From Euryarchaeota archaeon UBA106 (lineage in GTDB: Archaea; Thermoplasmatota; Poseidoniia; Poseidoniales; Thalassarchaeaceae), in contig DAOJ01000093.1 of assembly GCA_002502365.1 (NCBI GenBank), positions 31,933-46,904 of the forward strand: 14,972 nucleotides of DNA, in the 5' to 3' direction. Positions 8,405 to 14,436 of the stretch are shown here, piece by piece. Position numbers and translations under genes: made by a program. How positions within the stretch are numbered: the stretch's first letter is position 1; each line of letters opens with the position of its first letter. Under the pieces are notes generated by a model. It was not told where the DNA came from. It did no database searches and saw only the letters and a program-made list of their open reading frames with translations.

Positions 8405-9928
8405 ATGGCCACTGTTCTAATCGATGGTCAAACCCTTACTATCGAGTCTGCATATTCTGCATCAATAGGCCAATCGAAATTAATTCTCTGCGACCAGGCT
8501 ATCGATAGAATGACGCAATCTAGACTGGTAGTGGAGGAGATTGTTAATTCCAATCAAGTAGTTTATGGGATTAATACAGGATTTGGGGCGATGTCTTCGG
8601 TCAACATAGATGAGACTGAGTTAGCCAAGTTACAAACTAACCTGATACGTAGCCATGCTTGTGGAGTTGGGGAACATATGGACCCAGAACATGTACTTTT
8701 AATGATGGTATATCGGGCAAATTCACTAGCGAAAGGTGTTTCAGGAATTCGGCCAGAGGTTGTCAAATTACTAATCAACATGATTAACCTAGGTATCGCT
8801 CCAATAATACCAAGAATCGGCTCATTAGGGGCCTCTGGGGACCTAGCCCCGTTATCACATATGGCTTTAGGTCTAATCGGGGAAGGAAATTGTTTGGTTA
8901 GGGCTAAATCGGGTTGGAAGGAATTTCCTACCTTAGAGGTACTTATCGAAAATAATCTGAAGCCTGTAAAGTTACAGGCAAAAGAAGGCCTATCACTGAT
9001 TAATGGAACAAGCCAAATGTGCACATACCTTTCTCTAACGTTGTTAAATTTAGAACGATTATTGCTATTCGCTGATGCGTCCGCAGCATGTTCATTAGAA
9101 GCCATTAGGGGTTCACATTCCCCCTTCGACGCACGAATTCACAACAGTAGGCCTCAGAGAGGACAACTGATATCGGCATCAAGAATCGCTGGATTCTTGC
9201 ATGACTCACAAGTCAAACTATCCCACACAGATTGTGATAGAGTACAAGACGCATATTGTTTTAGGTGTGTACCACAGGTTCATGGTCCTGTAATTGACAT
9301 AGCTATTGAGACTCGAAGGTTACTAGAAATAGAAATTAATAGCGCAACAGATAACCCATTAGTTTTCTATGCTGAAAATGGTTCAGAAATAATAAGTGGC
9401 GGAAATTTCCATGGACAAAACTTAGCCCTTGCTAGTGATTCAATAGCGGTTGCGTGCCACGAACTAGCATCAATTGCGGAGCGGCGAATTAACCAAGTGC
9501 TTGATCCTAATTGGGGTGGTCAATCGGCTTTCTTAGCTATTGATGAAGGATTGGAAAGCGGATATATGATTGTACAATATGTCGCTGCGGCCTGCATAGC
9601 AGAATTACATCTTTTGTCGAACCCAGTAACTACGTCTAATGTTCCAGTTAGCATGGGTAAGGAAGATCATGTTTCAATGGGGTCCACAGGAACATTTCGC
9701 TCACTAAAATCAACATCATTACTATCTCAAGTTATTGCTAACGAATTAGTATGTTCAATAGAGTCACTTGACAGATTAGAATTTCAACCTGGAAAAGGAG
9801 TAGTCAAATTAAAAAATTGGGTTCGTAAATTCGTAGCACCATTTGCAGGCGATAGAGTGCTGAGTCATGAGTGTCAAAATCTAGCAAATTCCATTTTGTC
9901 AGTTGATCCGCATGATATTTTTGGGTGA
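8405..9928 (+). CDS. hutH: Histidine ammonia-lyase
   Basis: This lyase removes ammonia from histidine to form urocanate, the first step of the pathway. The MIO cofactor precursor Ala143-Ser144-Gly145 sits in GSLGASGDLAPLSH, and Tyr54 in VYGINTGFG matches the conserved active-site tyrosine. Other family blocks are QDAYCFRCVPQVHG, NSATDNPL and GGNFHGQ. The length of 507 is normal. The start follows the hutU stop by 21 bases; the only purine-rich run, GAGGG at 8382-8386, is too far upstream (18 bases) for a standard ribosome binding site, so initiation may depend on coupling or RNA folding. It is placed last of the pathway genes on this strand although it acts first. Confidence 0.97.
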   Translation: MATVLIDGQTLTIESAYSASIGQSKLILCDQAIDRMTQSRLVVEEIVNSNQVVYGINTGFGAMSSVNIDETELAKLQTNLIRSHACGVGEHMDPEHVLLMMVYRANSLAKGVSGIRPEVVKLLINMINLGIAPIIPRIGSLGASGDLAPLSHMALGLIGEGNCLVRAKSGWKEFPTLEVLIENNLKPVKLQAKEGLSLINGTSQMCTYLSLTLLNLERLLLFADASAACSLEAIRGSHSPFDARIHNSRPQRGQLISASRIAGFLHDSQVKLSHTDCDRVQDAYCFRCVPQVHGPVIDIAIETRRLLEIEINSATDNPLVFYAENGSEIISGGNFHGQNLALASDSIAVACHELASIAERRINQVLDPNWGGQSAFLAIDEGLESGYMIVQYVAAACIAELHLLSNPVTTSNVPVSMGKEDHVSMGSTGTFRSLKSTSLLSQVIANELVCSIESLDRLEFQPGKGVVKLKNWVRKFVAPFAGDRVLSHECQNLANSILSVDPHDIFG

Positions 9929-9932
9929 GTCC

Positions 9933-10658
9933 ATGCAAGAAAAAATGCATATGAGACAACATCCTGGGATTGACCCACCTCCTTTTGTTTCTGAAATCGT
10001 AGATATCCAAGAAAGTAATATTTTCCTAAAATCTACTTATTGTTACCCTAGGGGCGGAGGCCAGCCTGGCGATACTGGCATAATCGAATCTAAAGATAGT
10101 AAATCGAGAATGCATGAGGTAATTTCAGGGAATTTGATCCCACATCCTGTTGAGGAACCAGATCTTTTCGATATTGGTGAATTGATTACCTGTCACATAG
10201 ATGTTGAACGTAGGAATAAACACACAAGGATGCACACTGCACAACATATCGTGTCAGCGATAGCTGAGGATATTTGGGGGGCAGAAACGGTTGGAAATCA
10301 ACTGACCTTTGATAAATCAAGGGTTGATTTACTATTCGAAGATAAATCGCAATTTGACCCCGATGAATTAGTGTCAAATGTAAATGATATCTTAAGTCAA
10401 AACATACCAGTCAACATCCATCAATGGTCACGTGAACAAATAATGGAGCATGAACAAATGAGACACACCAAATTCATGGACAGAATTCCATCCTCTGTTA
10501 AGCAACTAAGGGTTGTAGAAGTAGAAGGCATTGATCTGTGCCCATGTGCCGGTACACATGTTGACAATACAGAAAATATCCCATTCATAGAATATGTTGG
10601 TAAGAAAAACAAAGGTAAGGGTAGAATCAGATTTTCCTATACATTTGAAAAACTCTAA
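9933..10658 (+). CDS. alaX: AlaX-type trans-editing alanyl-tRNA deacylase
   Basis: Stand-alone relative of the editing domain of alanyl-tRNA synthetase, which hydrolyses Ser-tRNA(Ala) or Gly-tRNA(Ala). The zinc site is complete: His101-X3-His105 in HTAQH and Cys205-X3-His209 in CAGTH. The N-terminal small beta domain with the glycine-rich RGGGQPGDTG and the size of 241 residues indicate the AlaX-M type. The ATG at 9933 is chosen over upstream in-frame starts inside hutH, because GGTGA (9924-9928) is properly spaced and leaves a four-base gap after the hutH stop. It therefore appears to be the distal gene of the hut transcript, though its function has no obvious link to histidine breakdown. 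Confidence 0.9.
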   Translation: MQEKMHMRQHPGIDPPPFVSEIVDIQESNIFLKSTYCYPRGGGQPGDTGIIESKDSKSRMHEVISGNLIPHPVEEPDLFDIGELITCHIDVERRNKHTRMHTAQHIVSAIAEDIWGAETVGNQLTFDKSRVDLLFEDKSQFDPDELVSNVNDILSQNIPVNIHQWSREQIMEHEQMRHTKFMDRIPSSVKQLRVVEVEGIDLCPCAGTHVDNTENIPFIEYVGKKNKGKGRIRFSYTFEKL

Positions 10659-10676
10659 TGGCTGATTTATGTTATC

Positions 10677-10752
10677 TGGTGGGCTCGGCAGGAATTGAAC
10701 CTGCGATCTTCGCCATGTCAAGGCGACGTCATAACCCCTAGACCACGAGCCC
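10677..10752 (-). tRNA. tRNA-Val (anticodon GAC)
   Basis: The minus strand folds into a full cloverleaf. The acceptor stem GGGCTCG pairs with CGAGCCC, the anticodon stem TCGCC with GGCGA, and the T stem GCAGG with CCTGC around TTCAATT. The D arm has three clear pairs with GG in its loop. The seven-base anticodon loop TTGACAT gives anticodon GAC (10719-10717), reading GUC and GUU valine codons. The discriminator is A, and CCA follows in the genomic sequence. There is no intron. The gene converges with alaX, whose stop is 18 bases from the encoded CCA. Confidence 0.97.
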
Positions 10753-10809
10753 AGATATCTTAGTGGGCTATATTCTCCCAAATGAATGATTCTGCCTATA
10801 ATCTTCAAA

Positions 10810-10965
10810 CTAAGAAATGATCTTGGAAATTTTCCCATCACAGTTTTTCCAGCTACAATGTCCTGTGACCCTAATTCGGCCATTACTCATCTTAACATTT
10901 CTTGGATTAGATATGATTCGCCTGTGTTTACATTTCATACAGAAGCCAGAAAATCCTTCTGTCAT
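10810..10965 (-). CDS. Small zinc-ribbon protein, DUF5679-like (51 aa)
   Basis: The minus strand encodes a 51-residue protein starting MTEGFSGFCMKCKHRR and continuing with NPRNVKMSNGRIRVTG and HCSWKNC. The first Cys pair (Cys9-X2-Cys12), the basic stretch, the Asn-Gly-Arg turn and the second Cys pair (Cys37 and Cys42) match the general pattern of DUF5679 and related tiny zinc ribbons, recognised here by memory of the family motif. The second pair is spaced by four residues rather than the usual two. The ATG at 10965 has GGAG four bases upstream, which supports a real gene. It lies on the same strand as tRNA-Val, 57 bases upstream of it. No function is known for this family. Confidence 0.68.
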   Translation of the reverse strand: MTEGFSGFCMKCKHRRIISNPRNVKMSNGRIRVTGHCSWKNCDGKISKIIS

Positions 10966-11251
10966 GTATCTCCGATCTATTGAAGAAATTTTAATGCGTC
11001 TATGAGGGGGGAATAAGGAATATTCTTGTAAAAATCGATAATCGTTGTACTGAGAGCCTGTTTGAAGGCGGGGCTAGTTATCTAAGGCCGATAACCACAG
11101 TTATCGGTTTACACGTAAGCGAGTTTAGAATGAAAATTACAGGACATTAGTAAAGTCCTATTGTAGTAACTAAGGAATATAATGTAAAACGACAAATAGT
11201 ATTTGATAGTATTTTATTGTCAAATGGTGAATTGACTCACCTTTACACATT
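10966..11251. other. Non-coding interval with inverted repeats between hutI and the zinc-ribbon gene
   Basis: No frame with a credible protein was found on either strand. The interval holds an 8-bp hairpin (11088-11107), AGGAC/GTCCT with a nine-base loop (11141-11159), the near-palindrome CAAATAGTATTTG (11193-11205), and a tandem pair of ATAGTATTT (11196-11204 and 11206-11214). It follows hutI on the minus strand and must also contain the promoter for the zinc-ribbon gene. It may hold a terminator region, a small RNA or regulatory sites; the sequence does not decide between these. Confidence 0.4.
11088..11107. repeat. Perfect 8-bp hairpin with CACA loop
   Basis: CCGATAAC (11088-11095) and GTTATCGG (11100-11107) are exact reverse complements around a four-base loop. 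The hairpin lies about 145 bases beyond the hutI stop in the direction of hutI transcription and has no T-run next to it on either strand, so it is not a classic intrinsic terminator. Confidence 0.5.
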
Positions 11252-12517
11252 TTACATTACTTGCCCAGACTTGATAGTCTGTTTGATTGGGTTGTCACCT
11301 GGCATCTGGCACCAAGCATCTATGTGTTCTGAATTTAAGATTAGTAAATCTGCAGGCCCACCTTCTCTTATACTCCCAGGGACGAGTAGGTCCGTAGTCT
11401 CAATGAGTGTAGTTGCAGGATTACGAGTTACAGCAACTAGTGCTTCTAACGGGGATAAATTTAGTCGATGTGTTGCTAAGCTACCTACAAATGGAATTGA
11501 CAATGTGCGGCAATTTGGATTGAAATCAGTTGCTAGGGAAAATTGCCAATTATTATCTACGCAACTGCGTAATGGCGAATTAAGTTGGTCACCAAGTACG
11601 TATGGAGTTCCGGGAAGAAAAGTTTGCATAGTTCCTGATTGACTTGCATATTCCCTAGCATCATCAGATGAGTGACCTACATGATCTCCGCTCACTGCAC
11701 CTAGTTCTGCTGCTAATTGTAATCCATTACCATCTACAAATTCATCAACATGCAATCTTGGTGTAAGCCCATGTATCTTTGCAGCGTTTACTATTTCCTC
11801 GGTTTGTTCTAGAGTAAACCAACCGGGCTCGCAAAAAACATCGCAATATTTCGCATATCCCTGTTCTGCAACAGAAGGTAACTGATCAGAAATTAAGGAT
11901 TCAACATAATCTCCAGATTTCATACCTTTTGGAAAATCATGGGCACCAAGCCAAGTTGAATGAATATCTAAATGGGTTTTTCCACCCAAAATGTGTGATG
12001 CCTCTAATAATTTTATTTCCGATTGACGGTCCAAGCCATATCCACTTTTACATTCCATTGTAGTTGTGCCGAGGTTCATTGCTCGTGCAATTCTTTTTCG
12101 TCCTAATTCTATTAAATTCTCTATTGGTGCATTTCTAGTAAATTCAACAGTTTTGGTTATTCCCCCACCAAGGTTTGCTATATCAGAATAGGAAAGACCC
12201 TGTTGGCGTAAATGCATTTCATTAGCTCGGTCACCGTCCCACAATAGATGAGTGTGGGAATCTACAAAGCCAGGGATTATGGCTTGATTATTGCAATCAA
12301 TTACAGACAAAGATTCTGTATCTTCGGAGCCAAATTCATTGTTTAATGAATCTGTTTGACCAATTTTATTGACAATACCATTTTCAATTAAAATTCCATA
12401 TCCTCGTGGTAGCGTTAGTTTCTCAGTATCTGACATATCAGCACCCTTGAGCGGGATTGTTGGATCTCCATTATCGATGGTAGCGATAGGTCCAGCATTC
12501 AGCAGCAAGAGCCTCAT
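11252..12517 (-). CDS. hutI: Imidazolonepropionase
   Basis: This amidohydrolase-fold enzyme opens the ring of 4-imidazolone-5-propionate to give N-formimino-L-glutamate, the substrate of the formimidoyltransferase encoded at 4717. The metal site His88-X-His90 lies in GFVDSHTHL; further family blocks are TTMECKSGYGLD, STWLGAHDFP, HVDEF, GDHVGH and ATDFNPN. The length of 421 is normal. The gene is on the opposite strand from the other pathway genes and separated from them by alaX, the tRNA and the zinc-ribbon gene, so it cannot share their transcript. There is no Shine-Dalgarno before the ATG at 12517, and a TATA-like element about 26 bases upstream suggests a leaderless message. Confidence 0.96.
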   Translation of the reverse strand: MRLLLLNAGPIATIDNGDPTIPLKGADMSDTEKLTLPRGYGILIENGIVNKIGQTDSLNNEFGSEDTESLSVIDCNNQAIIPGFVDSHTHLLWDGDRANEMHLRQQGLSYSDIANLGGGITKTVEFTRNAPIENLIELGRKRIARAMNLGTTTMECKSGYGLDRQSEIKLLEASHILGGKTHLDIHSTWLGAHDFPKGMKSGDYVESLISDQLPSVAEQGYAKYCDVFCEPGWFTLEQTEEIVNAAKIHGLTPRLHVDEFVDGNGLQLAAELGAVSGDHVGHSSDDAREYASQSGTMQTFLPGTPYVLGDQLNSPLRSCVDNNWQFSLATDFNPNCRTLSIPFVGSLATHRLNLSPLEALVAVTRNPATTLIETTDLLVPGSIREGGPADLLILNSEHIDAWCQMPGDNPIKQTIKSGQVM

Positions 12518-12530
12518 TGTATTGATACAA
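12517..12530. promoter_or_regulatory. Palindrome at the hutI start, possible operator
   Basis: TTGTAT (12517-12522) and ATACAA (12525-12530) form a 6-bp inverted repeat with a TG centre that begins on the first base of the hutI ATG. If hutI is leaderless, this covers its transcription start, a typical place for a repressor site. No second copy was noticed upstream of the other hut genes. Confidence 0.3.
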
Positions 12531-12567
12531 ACGTTTCATTGATATGTAGTTCACCACTCAAAGACAC
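12518..12567. promoter_or_regulatory. Bidirectional hutI/kae1 promoter region
   Basis: Only 50 bases separate the two start codons. GATATG (12541-12546) sits almost exactly in the middle: its first base is 27 bases before the kae1 GTG, and its complement CATATC begins 29 bases before the hutI ATG. Neither gene has a Shine-Dalgarno. This fits a shared TATA-like element, or two overlapping ones, serving leaderless transcripts in both directions. The same hexamer lies at the centre of the mbf1/pan gap. Confidence 0.4.
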
Positions 12568-13578
12568 GTGAACAAGGTAATCATAGGGGTAGAGAGCACC
12601 GCTCACACCTTTTCATTTGGCCTGGTAACATTAGCCGGTATTCCCCGTAAATCATACTCCGCCTTGTATAGACCGAAGGAAGGAGGCATACACCCAAGAG
12701 AAGCAGCGGATCACCACTCAGAGTTATCTGGTCAATTAATCGATAATTTATTGAAAACAGAACAAATCGACTCTTCTCAAGTAGAAGCCATAGCCTATAG
12801 TCAAGGACCAGGATTAGGACCATGCCTCAGAATTGGGGCTAATGTATCAAGGGCGCTTGCTGAACATTGGGAAGTACCCCTATTAGGTGTCAATCACTGT
12901 GTTGCACATATTGAAATCGGCAGAAACCAAACAGGTTGTAAAGACCCTGTTTTGCTTTATGTTAGTGGTGGAAATACTCAAGTCATTGCTAGAGCTGGTG
13001 ACAGGTACCAAGTATTAGGGGAAACATTGGATATTGGTATAGGCAATATGTTAGATAAATTTGCTAGAACACAAGGATTAGCATTCCCAGGGGGCCCTAA
13101 AATCGAGAAATTGGCTCAAAAATGGCACGAATTAAATCCCAATGCCGATGTTGAAGATATTCCTCTACCGTACAGTGTTCAAGGTATGGATTTAAACTTC
13201 TCTGGTTTGTTAAATGCTGCTTTACAAAGAATCAATGAAGGCCATGAATTAGGGGCTGTATGTTGGTCGTTACAGGAACATGCATTTTCTGCTTGTATTG
13301 AGGTAGCGGAAAGGGCATTGGCTCATACAGGAAAATCCGAACTATTACTTGGCGGCGGTGTAGCCTGTAACGAAAGAATCAGACAAATGACACAAGTAAT
13401 GTGTGAACAAAGAGGGGCAATTGGTGTCTGGCCCGAAAAACAATACTGTATTGATAACGGAACTATGATTGCAGAATTAGGTAGAAGAATGTTAGAATCA
13501 AATTCAATCACCAAATACGATGATAGTTTAGTAAACCCCTCGTTGAGAACCGATCATACCATAGTCCAATGGGATTAA
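12568..13578 (+). CDS. kae1: Kae1, catalytic subunit of the KEOPS t6A tRNA-modification complex
   Basis: Kae1 transfers the threonylcarbamoyl group to A37 of ANN-decoding tRNAs, within the KEOPS complex. The ASKHA-fold signatures are present: GVESTAHTF at residues 7-15, the metal-binding His110-X3-His114 in NHCVAHIEIG, YVSGGNTQV, GNMLDKFAR, MDLNFSGL, LLGGGVACNERI and the late Asp in IDNGTMIA. At 336 residues it is Kae1 alone; the Bud32 kinase fused to it in many Euryarchaeota is absent, and the next gene does not resemble it. Translation begins at a GTG with no Shine-Dalgarno and a TATA-like element 27 bases upstream, suggesting a leaderless mRNA. It is divergent from hutI. Confidence 0.95.
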   Translation: MNKVIIGVESTAHTFSFGLVTLAGIPRKSYSALYRPKEGGIHPREAADHHSELSGQLIDNLLKTEQIDSSQVEAIAYSQGPGLGPCLRIGANVSRALAEHWEVPLLGVNHCVAHIEIGRNQTGCKDPVLLYVSGGNTQVIARAGDRYQVLGETLDIGIGNMLDKFARTQGLAFPGGPKIEKLAQKWHELNPNADVEDIPLPYSVQGMDLNFSGLLNAALQRINEGHELGAVCWSLQEHAFSACIEVAERALAHTGKSELLLGGGVACNERIRQMTQVMCEQRGAIGVWPEKQYCIDNGTMIAELGRRMLESNSITKYDDSLVNPSLRTDHTIVQWD

Positions 13579-13642
13579 GTGGCTAATTGCGAAGTCTTAA
13601 CTAGGATTCTACCTGCGATTAGAGGTATAAGGTGGAAATATA

Positions 13643-14386
13643 GTGCAGCGGCGTAGGAAACCCCGAAGTGAACCACGGAATATTTTCGATAAAACTTCAG
13701 GAGGTAAACCACCGAAGTCACCTTCGAAGAAACAAGTGGTTACTACACCGACTAAACCCACACCTGCAAAACCAAATTTACCCCCCGCACAAATAACACC
13801 TAAAGCCAAAAAGACGGCCTCCGCACAAACAACGTCCCAACCGATTAAACAGTCGGAAGAGGAAACTATCGAGAAAGAAGATGACTCAATACTTGAAGAA
13901 CAAGTCCTTGGGATTCCAAAACGGCGATCTAGAGGTTTAACGTCTGTAGAAGAAGCACCAGAATCGACTCCAGAATCACCCACTACGAGTTCTAAGGCTA
14001 TGGAAATCATCGAAGCCACGAAAGCTAGGGCTAGTGCGAACGCAACTGTAGAACAAAAACAAAAAACGAGCAATTCTACTCCATTAAAACCCGCTAAGCC
14101 AAGAAGAAGACCAACTCCACAATTTCAACCAGCTACCAAAGAAAAAAGACTGGACCGTTCCAGACATATGGAATATAAGTACGAAGTTAGAGGGCTATTG
14201 AAGGAAATTGATGTGGCAGAAGAATACCATTCCTCACTATTAGGCTCAATATGGGCAAAGGGAGAAAGACAAACAGCCCAAGATGCTAAACAATTTATTT
14301 TCGATAAACAAAATGAAGGAATCATAGATGACGCGCAAGCGGAAAAATTGATTTCAGTTGTCGATGATTATACAATTAGAAGATAG
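13643..14386 (+). CDS. Uncharacterised basic low-complexity protein with a C-terminal helical domain
   Basis: I do not recognise this 247-residue protein. The first roughly 170 residues are low complexity, rich in Lys, Pro, Thr, Ser and Arg with an acidic patch near residues 73-85, and have no hydrophobic core, so they are probably disordered. Basic clusters occur at the start (RRRKPRSEPR) and near residue 150 (KPAKPRRRPTPQ). From about residue 170 the composition changes to a compact, helix-rich segment of some 75 residues around MEYKYEVRGLL and AEKLISVVDDYTIRR. There are no Cys pairs or membrane helices. A GTG start at 13643 is supported by GGTGGA six bases before it. It follows kae1 by 64 bases on the same strand. 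A nucleic-acid or ribosome-associated role is possible but is only a guess from charge. Confidence 0.8.
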   Translation: MQRRRKPRSEPRNIFDKTSGGKPPKSPSKKQVVTTPTKPTPAKPNLPPAQITPKAKKTASAQTTSQPIKQSEEETIEKEDDSILEEQVLGIPKRRSRGLTSVEEAPESTPESPTTSSKAMEIIEATKARASANATVEQKQKTSNSTPLKPAKPRRRPTPQFQPATKEKRLDRSRHMEYKYEVRGLLKEIDVAEEYHSSLLGSIWAKGERQTAQDAKQFIFDKQNEGIIDDAQAEKLISVVDDYTIRR

Positions 14387-14416
14387 ACAACCTTTCTATC
14401 ATAGAGTTCATGCATC

Positions 14417-14433
14417 TTATCCTCTTCGGATAA
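14417..14433. repeat. Inverted repeat in the leader of the mutase gene
   Basis: TTATCC (14417-14422) pairs perfectly with GGATAA (14428-14433) around a five-base loop, ending three bases before the ATG at 14437. The 3' arm contains GGAT, the only purine-rich candidate ribosome binding site, which would be masked if the hairpin forms in the mRNA. It could equally be the trailer hairpin of the preceding gene. Confidence 0.4.
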
Positions 14434-14436
14434 ATT

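Noticed and set aside
10786..11005. Plus-strand frames of 62 and 65 codons
   Set aside because: They lie antisense to the small zinc-ribbon gene, lack ribosome binding sites and have no family resemblance.
11088..11107. Intrinsic terminator for hutI
   Set aside because: The stem is perfect but is about 145 bases past the stop and has no adjoining T-run on the minus strand. Archaeal termination usually relies on T-runs rather than hairpins.
13609..14073. 154-codon minus-strand frame opposite the basic protein
   Set aside because: Its Ser/Val/Phe-rich low-complexity product is the mirror of the Lys/Thr/Pro-rich coding strand. The plus-strand frame is longer and has a good ribosome binding site.
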